Shown here piece after piece: positions 50,826-60,243 of a DNA stretch of 64,000 nucleotides. Location of the stretch: positions 20,013 to 84,012 of the forward strand of contig JANSXW010000007.1 of NCBI GenBank assembly GCA_024742755.1. Direction: 5' to 3'. Source of the stretch: a bacterium. GTDB taxonomy: Bacteria > Bacteroidota > Bacteroidia > Chitinophagales > Saprospiraceae. Position 1 is the first letter of the stretch; the number at the start of each line of letters is the position of its first letter. The position numbers were made by a program, and so were the translations under genes. The notes beneath the pieces are model-generated. The model was not told the DNA's origin and made no database searches. It saw only the letters and a program-made list of their open reading frames with translations.

Positions 50826-51147
50826 GTCTGCCGGCAAAAGCAACCTATCATATCCTATTTCGACCGGTCCGCTTGCAGCGCATTTACGGCAAGTGAAATA
50901 TTCGAACTCAATGAGCGGGGCGTTATGCACCGCCTCCCCCCCGGCATTACCTAAAGACGACAGGGGGCACAAAGCATAAAGCTGGGTCAGGTTCGATAAA
51001 TAGTCCTCTAGCCAGCTTGTCCTCCTGCTTCCCGCTACGCAACTGTAGCACGCCACTTTCACTGCGCTATTTTCACCCTCATTTAAAACAATGTTATATA
51101 TTTACCGTAGCGGCATTAATAAGTTTATCTGATGCGCCGGCTTCGTA

Positions 51148-52059
51148 ATGTCAAATATAGAAACTGTACCGATGAATAGAACAACAGAAAAAGCTGTATA
51201 CCGGGTTTTCAAGCTCATCCGGCTACTAAACTCTACGCCGCGGCGCACGGTGAAGCAATTAGCCCCTGTCGTGGGCGCCTCCGAATCAGCTATTTACCGG
51301 GACCTGGAGCTGCTGGAAAAGCTAGGCTACATCGTAGACAAGGACGAGCACAACCGCAAGTTTTTGCAGTTTCAGTTTCAGAAAGGCAACCAATCCGTGT
51401 TGGAGCCGGACGAGCTGTTTTTCCTGCAGGACCATTTGCAGCAAACGGCCGGGGATTCCCCGCAAGCGCAAGCGATCCTGCATAAGTTTGACCTCAACCT
51501 CAGCATGATTCCGCTGGCGGATGCACTTCCGCAACTGCATACGACCCGCATCCTGCAACTCATACGCACCGGCATCGAAACCCACTCCTGCCTGCTGCTG
51601 AAAAACTATCAGTCCTTGTCGAGCGGCACCTCCAGCGACCGCCGCATTGAGCCGCTGGAGATCACCGAGGACTACCGCTACCTCATCGGCTGGGACCTGG
51701 ACAAAGACCGGCAGAGTCAGTTTAAAATTGCCCGCATCACGGATATCCACTTCCTGGACCAAAAAGTGCAGCCGCAACGGGTAGCCTCCCCCACCGACCT
51801 CTTCGGGCTGACCGGCGACAAATGGATGGATGTCAAACTGAAGCTCAGCACCCTGGCGCACCACTTGCTGGTGGAAGAATTCACCCACAGCCGCCCCTAC
51901 ATCAAACGGCGGCGGGACGGGGTGTTCTTCGAAGGGCAGGTGCGCAACTGGAAGGGCATCGGCCGCTTTGTGCTGGGCCTGCCGGGGGAGATTGAGGTGG
52001 TGCAGCCGGAGGCGTTTAGGGAATATTTGCGGGAGCGGGTGAAGGGATGGCAATTTTAA
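51148..52059 (+). CDS. WYL-domain transcriptional regulator
   Basis: 303 aa; N-terminal HTH (VKQLAPVVGASESAIYRDLELLEKLGY), WYL-type region (SLSSGTSSDRRIEPLEITEDYRYLIGWDLDKDRQSQFKIARITDI); upstream of cas8. Confidence 0.85.
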   Translation: MSNIETVPMNRTTEKAVYRVFKLIRLLNSTPRRTVKQLAPVVGASESAIYRDLELLEKLGYIVDKDEHNRKFLQFQFQKGNQSVLEPDELFFLQDHLQQTAGDSPQAQAILHKFDLNLSMIPLADALPQLHTTRILQLIRTGIETHSCLLLKNYQSLSSGTSSDRRIEPLEITEDYRYLIGWDLDKDRQSQFKIARITDIHFLDQKVQPQRVASPTDLFGLTGDKWMDVKLKLSTLAHHLLVEEFTHSRPYIKRRRDGVFFEGQVRNWKGIGRFVLGLPGEIEVVQPEAFREYLRERVKGWQF

Positions 52060-52067
52060 AGCCACAG

Positions 52068-52109
52068 TCCTGCCAGGTTTCCCTGGCATACCCCCTGATC
52101 CTGGCAGGT
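52068..52109. repeat. REP-like palindrome between WYL gene and cas8b
   Basis: CCTGCCAGGTTTCCCTGGCA...CCTGGCAGG; core shared with elements flanking the RAYT gene. Confidence 0.65.
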
Positions 52110-52215
52110 CTGTACCGGTGGGTGTAAAAAAGAAAAGGCAATGCGTGGTGAAAACGCAAAGCCTCCGGCATAAAGATGGCCGGATTTTTGAGAAAAATCA
52201 AGAGGGGAGGTGGTA

Positions 52216-52251
52216 TTCCCGTTATTTGGGAATGGGGTAGTTTACTTTTGT
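52216..52251 (+). promoter_or_regulatory. Candidate cas operon promoter/operator
   Basis: Palindrome ATTCCC-gttattt-GGGAAT (52216-52234) followed by TACTTTTG (52244-52251), matching -7 TAnnTTTG; ATG at 52271. Confidence 0.5.
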
Positions 52252-52270
52252 GGATGTAAAATAATTGGAT

Positions 52271-54223
52271 ATGCTTGATACATTACTCAAGATTGGAAAA
52301 TGGCAATCGGAAAGTCTTTCCGAATGGGCGAGATTTATAGAGCCTCCAAAAGTAACCTGGCAGGACAAAAAAGGAAACAACATCACGAATTATGTAATCG
52401 ATATTGTTTTCGATTTAGATAAGCGGGAAGTATATCTGAACGAAGATAATTTGAAAGAATACGATGAAGAGCGTTCCCCTGAATATTTGCGCGCTATAAA
52501 AATACAAGGTGGCAACAACAAGGCCATCTATGCAACTGCTGAGCCTAAAAAACTAGTACAAGTTTTTAAAACCTTTTTTGGTAAGCTAGACAATGAAGAT
52601 GCTGATCGTGGGGAACTGATGGAGGCAATAGAGAAGGATTATCCGCAGTTTGCGGGAACCGAGTTTTATCAGCTACTCGAACAAGTGTTTTTTCTTCGGC
52701 AAGCCTTTCTGGAGCTAGCGGTGAAGGAAGAAAAAGGTAAAATGAAGTTTGACGCTAAGCATGTTTTGGATTCCCTTGAGTTAGGGCGGAAAGATAACAT
52801 AGTGTTACTTTATGCCAGCGTCAAAAGTGAAGAACTCGGTATATCCAAACCCACGGCTTTTTCGCAACTGCAAGGATATAATGACTTCCTTAGCGCTAAA
52901 TTTTTATCTCCTGCTCATCCGGACAGTTCTAACGAGGAAAGACTATGCTACGCTTCAGGCGAATTCCAAGAGCAAGTAACTGAGCTATCTCTTTCTACTC
53001 GCTACAGTCTCAACAAAATGTTCGTTAAGAAAACCAAGAACTACGCGCATTCCTTCGACAAAAATGCGTTTTCAAAAAACTATCAGCTAGGCTTGAAAGC
53101 TCAAGCTCACCTCGACTTGGCATCCAATTATATTTTACAAAACCATAAAATAAAAATTGCGGGGATCGATCATGTAGTTATGCCCGAGTTTCTAAGCCAA
53201 GACTCTATGGACTTAGATATTGCACTCGAAAAGATTGGTATATCTTCAGAATTTCTGTTCCATTCCAGCCCCTTGGCGGAACTCGATGAACTGGTGAAAA
53301 ATATTGAGTTAGAAACCGACAGCATTTTTTGGCTAAACTTTTTCGCTTTCGATTCAGATGGCAACTTTTTTAAAACCACTGGTCAAATTAAAGATGTAAG
53401 CCGCTTCTATTTTCAAAGGGTACTTGAGACGTTTGTAGAAATTAACTGGTTGATGCGGAAAATGAACAAAGCGGTTGATTGGGAAGCAGTAAACCGAGCA
53501 TACAGACAAATATTTTCATTCAATTTCCGATCAGCGTATCAACTCATTCCGGTAAGAAAAGACAAAGAGAAAAAGAACAAAGCTTTAGCTCTGTTCAAAT
53601 CCATTCTTGAAAACCGCGGACCAGACCCTAGGCTCTTATTCGAATACTTTTGCGAGCTTATACAGTGCCACTACTATGGTCGTTATACCGCTTACAAAAA
53701 TGTGCATGATTATTCCAATGGCGGTAACCGCAATAGAGACGACTACTTCATTTGGGCTTGCCGGGACAGCGTATTCAAATACTTAGCATTTATTCAAGTT
53801 CTTAAACAACTAAACCTGATCAATATGGAGACAAAAAATGAATCTACTTCAAATAAGGCATCAAGCAGCGAGGAAGTAGAGCAATTCTTTGAAAAAATGG
53901 GCTATAGCGATTCCCAAAAGTCTATGTTTCATCTGGGCAGAATGCTCAATGCAGTAACGTACATTCAACGCGACAAGAAGAAAACTGCGCTTGAAAAAGT
54001 AAACTTTAGTGGCATGGACAGAGACGACATAGTCCGGCTAAGGATCAGTCTTGTAGAAAAAGCTAAGCAGTATGGAGAAGTGGGCAAAGTCATTTTTCAC
54101 GACGCCCGCTTCGGCGAGTTGTTTGACTTCGAAAACTGGGGCATGCCTCCTCAGGAAGCCGTCTTTTTTCTATTGACTGGCTATTCATACGGCTTAGTCA
54201 AAAGCGAATCCAAAGAATCATAA
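52271..54223 (+). CDS. cas8b: Type I-B CRISPR-associated Cas8b (TM1802/Csh1-like)
   Basis: About 650 aa, positioned before cas7; TM1802-like N-terminus. ATG at 52271 chosen over TTG 52265. Confidence 0.85.
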   Translation: MLDTLLKIGKWQSESLSEWARFIEPPKVTWQDKKGNNITNYVIDIVFDLDKREVYLNEDNLKEYDEERSPEYLRAIKIQGGNNKAIYATAEPKKLVQVFKTFFGKLDNEDADRGELMEAIEKDYPQFAGTEFYQLLEQVFFLRQAFLELAVKEEKGKMKFDAKHVLDSLELGRKDNIVLLYASVKSEELGISKPTAFSQLQGYNDFLSAKFLSPAHPDSSNEERLCYASGEFQEQVTELSLSTRYSLNKMFVKKTKNYAHSFDKNAFSKNYQLGLKAQAHLDLASNYILQNHKIKIAGIDHVVMPEFLSQDSMDLDIALEKIGISSEFLFHSSPLAELDELVKNIELETDSIFWLNFFAFDSDGNFFKTTGQIKDVSRFYFQRVLETFVEINWLMRKMNKAVDWEAVNRAYRQIFSFNFRSAYQLIPVRKDKEKKNKALALFKSILENRGPDPRLLFEYFCELIQCHYYGRYTAYKNVHDYSNGGNRNRDDYFIWACRDSVFKYLAFIQVLKQLNLINMETKNESTSNKASSSEEVEQFFEKMGYSDSQKSMFHLGRMLNAVTYIQRDKKKTALEKVNFSGMDRDDIVRLRISLVEKAKQYGEVGKVIFHDARFGELFDFENWGMPPQEAVFFLLTGYSYGLVKSESKES

Positions 54224-54256
54224 TTTCAACAAATAACCTTTAAAACCACCATAATC

Positions 54257-55285
54257 ATGGCTAATACCATCAACAACTCCTCTGATTTTCTTTTCCTGTA
54301 CGAGGCCTCCCAATGCAATCCTAACGGTGACCCCGATCAGGAAAACAAGCCGCGCATGGATTACGATACAAAGACAAACCTGGTCACTGATACACGCGTA
54401 AAGCGATTTATCCGGGATTATCTGAAGACCATCAATGAAGAGGAGATCATCTTCGTAGACATGGAGGGAGAGCGACAGGTAAACATGGAGGGTAAACTCC
54501 AAGCAGTTATTAATCGTGCTTTAGGGAAAGGAGCTGATTTTTATGGAAAAGCTTTTGCTAAATCCTCCGGGTATCTTGAAATTTATGACGAGGTGATGAA
54601 GAAAGCTCAAGCCGACGAAAAAGCCCCATGGACGTTATTGACAGACAAAGATGCGCTCAAAAAACATAAATTGCTGAAACAAGCGAATATTTCCTTTCTT
54701 CGGTATCTAATTAAGGAGCAATTCATCGACATCCGGCTATTCGGCAGTGCCTTTGCGGTAGAAGGGTTCACCAAGGCGTATACCGGACCGGTGCAGTTGA
54801 ACTGGGGCTACTCGCTGAACAAAGTAGAATTGATGGATTCAGATTCTATCGTGACTATCATGAATGATGATAGCAGTACCTTCGGCAAAGACTACCGGGT
54901 ACACTACAGCTTGCTGGCATTCAATGGCACCATCAATAAGTTCGCCGCCAAAACGACCGGGCTAAAAGAAGAAGACATTAAAGTGTTCCGCGATGCGATC
55001 TGGAACGCCATCCCAGCCATGCCTACGCGGTCAAAGCTTAATCAATACCCTAAACTGTATGTCGAGCTGATTTACAATGAAGGTTTTACCAACGGACAAT
55101 TTGGAGACCTGAGAAACTACGTATCTGCCCAACCCAAAGATGGCTTGGACGAGAAAAAAGTGCGCCGTTTTAATGACCTAGAGCTAGACCTCAGCAAGCT
55201 CAAAGCCTTAGTTGAGGGAGACGAAGGCAAAACAATCAAAAATGTAATTGTGCGTACCTCTGCGGACCTGGAATTCTCAGTGTAA
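54257..55285 (+). CDS. cas7: Cas7 (Csh2-like)
   Basis: FLFLYEASQCNPNGDPDQENKPRMDYDTKTNLVTDTRVKRFIRDYL is the Cas7 N-terminal signature. Confidence 0.95.
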   Translation: MANTINNSSDFLFLYEASQCNPNGDPDQENKPRMDYDTKTNLVTDTRVKRFIRDYLKTINEEEIIFVDMEGERQVNMEGKLQAVINRALGKGADFYGKAFAKSSGYLEIYDEVMKKAQADEKAPWTLLTDKDALKKHKLLKQANISFLRYLIKEQFIDIRLFGSAFAVEGFTKAYTGPVQLNWGYSLNKVELMDSDSIVTIMNDDSSTFGKDYRVHYSLLAFNGTINKFAAKTTGLKEEDIKVFRDAIWNAIPAMPTRSKLNQYPKLYVELIYNEGFTNGQFGDLRNYVSAQPKDGLDEKKVRRFNDLELDLSKLKALVEGDEGKTIKNVIVRTSADLEFSV

Positions 55286-55309
55286 GCTGAGCCACTAAAA
55301 ACTCAGTTT

Positions 55310-56122
55310 ATGGAAATTTTGACCTTTGAAGTGCGTGGAAAAATGGCGCACTTTCGAAAATACTACGCCAACAATACGGCTTTTAGTTTTTCCATCCCAC
55401 CAAGGACAACACTTATGGGCATGGTGGCTGCGGCTATGGGCTGGCAGAAGGATGACTATTACGATAAGCTTTCCACGAAAAAAATTCGTTTTGCTATACG
55501 TGTATTAGAACCCATGAAGAAGAGTTTTCATCGACTAAATTTCATAAGAATAGATGATAACATCGGAGATTTTTCAAAAAGCATGAGTTCTGATTTTCGT
55601 GGTCATTCTGGCAAGCCGATCCAAACGCCATTCGAAGTGATTACGCCAATCGATTTGCGTACAGGCGATGTGGCGTATCAGGTTTTTCTGGCCGCTGGTG
55701 AATCAGGGACAGGTACCTTTGATGAAATAGCGCAGCATTTCACCAATCATCCGCCCGTTTACAATCTGTCATTAGGCACCGCAAACTTCCAAGCGAACCT
55801 GACAAACATTCAGCTATTAAAAGCTGCCCAAATCGTGGAGCAGCAAGCAGAAGGCTTTGCGTTGCTGCATTCTGCCGTGCCTTCAAAGATGGTGGAAGAA
55901 CTCTCCTTTGAGAAGGATCAGCTCGACCGATACAATTCGGTGGAAGAAGAACTGCTCCCCGGCGAGTTTTACAGCGACCCGAAACGGATGAGAGAGCTGA
56001 AGAGCATGAACCGGCTGCTATTCTCAATTTCCCAGCATCCCATAAGAGTCCGGCTAAACGCCTCTTTTTGGGAGGTACACACTGAGCGCGAATCGTTGAA
56101 TATTCAATTCATGGACGTATGA
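55310..56122 (+). CDS. cas5: Cas5 (type I-B)
   Basis: FEVRGKMAHFRKYYANNTAFSFSIPPRTTLMGMVAAAMG is the Cas5 N-terminal signature. Confidence 0.93.
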   Translation: MEILTFEVRGKMAHFRKYYANNTAFSFSIPPRTTLMGMVAAAMGWQKDDYYDKLSTKKIRFAIRVLEPMKKSFHRLNFIRIDDNIGDFSKSMSSDFRGHSGKPIQTPFEVITPIDLRTGDVAYQVFLAAGESGTGTFDEIAQHFTNHPPVYNLSLGTANFQANLTNIQLLKAAQIVEQQAEGFALLHSAVPSKMVEELSFEKDQLDRYNSVEEELLPGEFYSDPKRMRELKSMNRLLFSISQHPIRVRLNASFWEVHTERESLNIQFMDV

Positions 56123-58539
56123 GTTACTATTCTCACAGCACTACTCGTGAAGACGGCACGACTGTTGGCAGCAAGCTGCTGGCTGTGCATACCCAAGGTG
56201 TCCTCGACAAAGCACTGCACCACTGGCATGACGGGATTTCCTTTGATGTCAGTAATACTCAAATCAAAGCGCTTTTAGAAGACATCGTGCGCTTTCATGA
56301 CTTAGGTAAGTATACGCCGTATTTTCAGAACTATCTACTCAAGCGCCCACCCATAGACCAAAAACTGAAGCAACATGCCAGATTTGGCGGATACGCTGCT
56401 TACCAGCGCTGGCTGGATAAAGGGGAGCAGAAATTGGCAATAGTTGCATTATTGCTCATTTACCGACATCATAGTTATTTGTTCCGGCTTAACGATTTGG
56501 TGAAAAAGCTCGAGGACGGAGATAATCAGAAGGTGTTCAATGAGCAATTACACAGTATTGAGCAGATCATTAAAACCATAGAGCAAGACAGTCAGCTCTT
56601 TGACCTGAAGTCGCTCTTGGTTTATCCCAATGTTCGGGGGGTTCGAAGAGCTGAAAGAGTCTGGGTAAAAAAACAAGCTGATATTCAGGATTATTACCTC
56701 TGCAATTACCTGTTCTCTCTACTCATCGAAGGAGACAAGTTAGATGCCTCCGAAACGGAAGTATACCACAGAAAGCCGATTGAACCCGATCTGGTTGATC
56801 GCCGTTTTGGCAAGCCTGCACCATCAGATGCTGTTGATCTTTTCTCCTTAAACCAGAATGAAATACGTAATTTTTGCAGGTCTGAAGTAGTTGCTCATCT
56901 AGAGAATGAAGATGTGCTGGGGCAAAGGGTCTTTACGCTGACCGCTCCCACCGGGATCGGCAAAACCATGACCGCCTTAGACTTCGCACTTAAGTTGAAA
57001 GACAAGATAAGCAAGGTTGAAGGCTATGAGCCCCAACTGATTTACGCCTTGCCTTTTATCAATATCATCGAGCAGGCTCTTAGTGAATATGAGAAAACGT
57101 TAGCCAAAAGCTCCTTTGCCCCCCTTACGTTGGGGCACTATCAGTTTGCTGACATTTTTGGTGATCCGCAAGACGGTGACGAAAGCGGCTACGAGCAAAA
57201 GCTCATGCAGTTGGATACCTGGCAGAGCGATATCGTTATCACCTCTTTTGTGCAATTTTTCGAAACATTAATTTGCAACCGAAATAAGCTGCTGAAAAAG
57301 TTCAACCACTACGCTGGCAGTATTATCATTTTGGATGAAGTGCAAACCCTTCGGCTAGACTACATGCCGCTGATCGGCGCCGCCCTGCACTATTTGGCGA
57401 AGTTTCTCAACGCGCGAATCATATTGATGACCGCTACGAAGCCCAAGATATTCGAACTCGCTGAGAAGGAAATACTAACGGATGAAGGTGAAACGGTTCG
57501 GCCACTGGAGCTCTTGACTTCTCACGATAAAGTTTTTGCCTTGTTTAACCGCACCACGATTTATCCAAAATTAACAGATTTGGAAGGCGAGCCTGAGGAA
57601 AGAAGCCAATCCTTTATGGAAAGTCTATTTCCATCACTGTGGTCTTCTGAAAAGTCCTGCATTATTGTCTGCAACACCGTTAATCGGTCGATATTCCTGC
57701 ACGATAGCATTAAAGATTACTGCGGCGAGCATGGCTTAAACACCCCTGTATTCTATTTATCTACCAATATTGCTCCGGTAGAGCGCATGGAGCGGATTGA
57801 GCAAATCAAGCAAGCTCTTGACGAAGGAGTCGCGCCGATACTCATTGCTACTCAAGTTGTGGAGGCAGGCGTGGACATTGACTTTGATATGGGTTTTAGA
57901 GATTTAGGACCGATAGATTCGATCATCCAAGTGGCGGGCCGGATCAACCGGCATGATGACCGCACACGCTCCGGGGCGCCGTTGTACATCGTCGACTTTG
58001 CGGAGTGCGATACGATCTACGGAAAATTGACAGCCACTCAGGCCAGAAAAGCACTTCGGGAAGCAGAAGCGATTCCGGAAAAAGATTATCTCAATCTAAT
58101 CACAAAATACTTTGACGACATCTCAGACAGGCTTTCTTTCAGGAAGTCCAGAGCATTCTTTGCTTCGATGAAAACCTTGAAATACGATCATGAAAACTGG
58201 AAAGAAGAACACCCAGTTTCTGCCTTTCGAATCATTGAACAATCGTCAGATTACCGCTCGGTGTTCATTGAACTGGATGAAGAAAGCAGTAGCATCAGGG
58301 ATGCCTATTTGAATAAAATCATAGGTCAAATCTCAAAAGAAGATTTCGACAGAACATACAAGCGCAGTTTTCAACAGAGGATTATTTCGGTACCTAAAAA
58401 GTACACGCACGGTCTGGAAGCTATTAACCAATATGACGAAAACATACTTCTAGTTCCCCTTGAGCTGCTGAATACCTACTATGATCGTAGCACCGGTTTC
58501 AAACGGGAAACAGAATCAAACGAAACTTACATGTTTTGA
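56119..58539 (+). CDS. cas3: Cas3 HD nuclease-helicase
   Basis: HD region DIVRFHDLGKYTPYF; TLTAPTGIGKTMTALDFAL; LDEVQTL; VAGRINRHDDR. Confidence 0.95.
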   Translation: MSYYSHSTTREDGTTVGSKLLAVHTQGVLDKALHHWHDGISFDVSNTQIKALLEDIVRFHDLGKYTPYFQNYLLKRPPIDQKLKQHARFGGYAAYQRWLDKGEQKLAIVALLLIYRHHSYLFRLNDLVKKLEDGDNQKVFNEQLHSIEQIIKTIEQDSQLFDLKSLLVYPNVRGVRRAERVWVKKQADIQDYYLCNYLFSLLIEGDKLDASETEVYHRKPIEPDLVDRRFGKPAPSDAVDLFSLNQNEIRNFCRSEVVAHLENEDVLGQRVFTLTAPTGIGKTMTALDFALKLKDKISKVEGYEPQLIYALPFINIIEQALSEYEKTLAKSSFAPLTLGHYQFADIFGDPQDGDESGYEQKLMQLDTWQSDIVITSFVQFFETLICNRNKLLKKFNHYAGSIIILDEVQTLRLDYMPLIGAALHYLAKFLNARIILMTATKPKIFELAEKEILTDEGETVRPLELLTSHDKVFALFNRTTIYPKLTDLEGEPEERSQSFMESLFPSLWSSEKSCIIVCNTVNRSIFLHDSIKDYCGEHGLNTPVFYLSTNIAPVERMERIEQIKQALDEGVAPILIATQVVEAGVDIDFDMGFRDLGPIDSIIQVAGRINRHDDRTRSGAPLYIVDFAECDTIYGKLTATQARKALREAEAIPEKDYLNLITKYFDDISDRLSFRKSRAFFASMKTLKYDHENWKEEHPVSAFRIIEQSSDYRSVFIELDEESSSIRDAYLNKIIGQISKEDFDRTYKRSFQQRIISVPKKYTHGLEAINQYDENILLVPLELLNTYYDRSTGFKRETESNETYMF

Positions 58540-58542
58540 CAG

Positions 58543-58594
58543 GTTGGCAAAAGCCTTCCCTGGCAAGACGGCAGCGGCTTTTGCCAACACAATT
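58543..58594 (+). repeat. 13-bp perfect stem-loop between cas3 and cas6
   Basis: GTTGGCAAAAGCC (58543-58555) / GGCTTTTGCCAAC (58576-58588), followed by ACAATTTTTT; flanking words resemble the REP-like elements. Confidence 0.75.
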
Positions 58595-58604
58595 TTTTAA
58601 ACCC

Positions 58605-59291
58605 ATGCACCAAACCACCATCCACTTCCCCGACCTCCGCCTATCCCCCCGCGACGGGCACAAGCTGCGCGGCTATTTCAGCCGGCTGTTTGGGGCGGGG
58701 TCTGATTTATGGCACAACCATCAATCCGACGGGCGGCCCATCTACCGGTATCCGCTTATACAGTACAAGGTCGTAGACCGGCAGCCCATGCTGACCGGGG
58801 TGGGAGCGGGCGCACAATTGCTGGTGCAGCATTTTCTGGAAGTCCGGGAACTGGAGATAGACGGGCTGCGCCTGCCGGTGCACAGCAAGCAGGTGAATAG
58901 CGGGAAAGTAGAAGTAGGCGTGAACGGCAGCCTCCACCGGTACCGCTTTGCGAACCCCTGGTTTGCTTTCAATCAGCATAACTATCAGGAATATCAGGAC
59001 AAACCGGTGCAGGAGCGGCAGCCCTTCCTGGAGCGCTTGCTAACCGGGCATATCCTTGCATTCTACAAAGGTGTGGAGCATTGGGAGGAAGAAAAGATTC
59101 TGGTTAACCTGTTGGAGGTACATCCATTAATGGCCAAGTTCAAAAATCAGCCCATGCTGATGTTCAGGGGACAGTTTGTGACCAATGCCCGGCTGCCGGA
59201 GTACATTGGGTTGGGCAAATCAGTGTCGAGGGGTTTCGGGACAGTATGTGCCGCCGCCAACTTGTCAGGTTTCCCCGGGAAAGGCCGGTGA
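58605..59291 (+). CDS. cas6: Cas6 pre-crRNA endoribonuclease
   Basis: From MHQTTIHFPDLRLSPRDGHKLRGYFSRLFG; C-terminal YIGLGKSVSRGFGTV is a Gly-rich Cas6 loop. Last residues overlap a REP-like element. Confidence 0.8.
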   Translation: MHQTTIHFPDLRLSPRDGHKLRGYFSRLFGAGSDLWHNHQSDGRPIYRYPLIQYKVVDRQPMLTGVGAGAQLLVQHFLEVRELEIDGLRLPVHSKQVNSGKVEVGVNGSLHRYRFANPWFAFNQHNYQEYQDKPVQERQPFLERLLTGHILAFYKGVEHWEEEKILVNLLEVHPLMAKFKNQPMLMFRGQFVTNARLPEYIGLGKSVSRGFGTVCAAANLSGFPGKGR

Positions 59292-59407
59292 CCCTGACAA
59301 GTTTGGCCCCGGGCCCGGTTTCCCCGGGAAAGGCCGGTGATCCTAATAATTTGCCCCAAACCTGTCAGGATCTACCATGGTGCCTGGGAAACCTGACAGG
59401 GTTGGGG
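59259..59407. repeat. Cluster of REP-like palindromes upstream of the RAYT gene
   Basis: AACTTGTCAGG...CCTGACAAGTT (59259-59303); 24-bp direct repeat GGTTTCCCCGGGAAAGGCCGGTGA at 59268 and 59317; CCCCAAACCTGTCAGG...CCTGACAGGGTTGGGG (59354-59407). Confidence 0.85.
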
Positions 59408-59428
59408 CATCAATTAAATGGAAATGAT

Positions 59429-60106
59429 ATGAGCACTACAAAAAATATCCGTACGCCGCTTGAGCCTGGCCATTACTATCACATTTTCAACCGTGGAAAT
59501 AACCGGGAAAATCTGTTTTATAAGCCAGGCAACTATGATTACTTCCTGCGTAAATATGCACATTATTTGGAGGGCTATGTGGAGACGGCAGCCTATTGCT
59601 TATTGCCCAACCACTTCCACCTGGTGGTGCGGGTGAGGCCAATGGAAGCTTTATTGCCGGTTGCAACAGCAGCTTTTAAAAAGCAATGGGCCAAAGTTAA
59701 GCCTGAAGGGGAAGAAGCCGTGCATGACTGGCTTTGCTGGTCGGTGTCGGAACGCATCCGGCTTTGGAAAATGGGGTATTCTAAAGCCATTAACCGGCAG
59801 GAAGGAAGGATTGGGAGCTTATTTCAGAAGCCTTTTCGCCGCAAACGGATTGACGATGATGATTACCTCCGGCATGCTATTGCCTATGTGCATTTGAATC
59901 CCGCTGCACATGGTATTTGGGATGATTTTGGCAGTTATCCATGGAGTTCTGTTGGGTGTTACGAAAAGCGGGAAGAAGGACTTAATGGTTTGATAAGACC
60001 GGAATGGGCTGTTTTTGGTGGCAAGGAGGCGTGTTTGGAATATCATCATCAGTTCTGGAGGCAAAAGCGGGCTGATGCATCGCTTGTGGAGGATTGGATG
60101 GAATGA
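59429..60106 (+). CDS. REP-associated tyrosine transposase (RAYT, TnpA_REP, Y1/HUH-like)
   Basis: HYYHIFNRGNNRENLFY, YCLLPNHFHLVVRV (HUH), AINRQEGRIGSLFQKPFRRKRID, YVHLNPAAHGI. Confidence 0.93.
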   Translation: MSTTKNIRTPLEPGHYYHIFNRGNNRENLFYKPGNYDYFLRKYAHYLEGYVETAAYCLLPNHFHLVVRVRPMEALLPVATAAFKKQWAKVKPEGEEAVHDWLCWSVSERIRLWKMGYSKAINRQEGRIGSLFQKPFRRKRIDDDDYLRHAIAYVHLNPAAHGIWDDFGSYPWSSVGCYEKREEGLNGLIRPEWAVFGGKEACLEYHHQFWRQKRADASLVEDWME

Positions 60107-60176
60107 TGGGGCTGGCACCGGAGCTGTGTGGGTTTGGGGTTTGAATTTGGGAATTTGATTGCAGGTGCCCCCCTAT

Positions 60177-60218
60177 ACCTGTCAGGAGCAAGGAGGGTGC
60201 CAGGGAAACCTGACAGGT
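60177..60218. repeat. REP-like palindrome downstream of the RAYT gene
   Basis: ACCTGTCAGG...CCTGACAGGT; shares GGTGCCWGGGAAACCTGACAGG-TTGGGG with the element at 59380-59407. Confidence 0.85.
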
Positions 60219-60243
60219 TGGGGGGCGGGTAAAAAGGATAATT

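Noticed and set aside
50920-50985. Imperfect palindrome GCGTTATGC…CCCCCC…GGGGG…GCATAAAGC, considered as an integron attC site
   Set aside because: Ends do not match the RYYYAAC/GTTRRRY core arrangement and no integrase or cassette array is visible.
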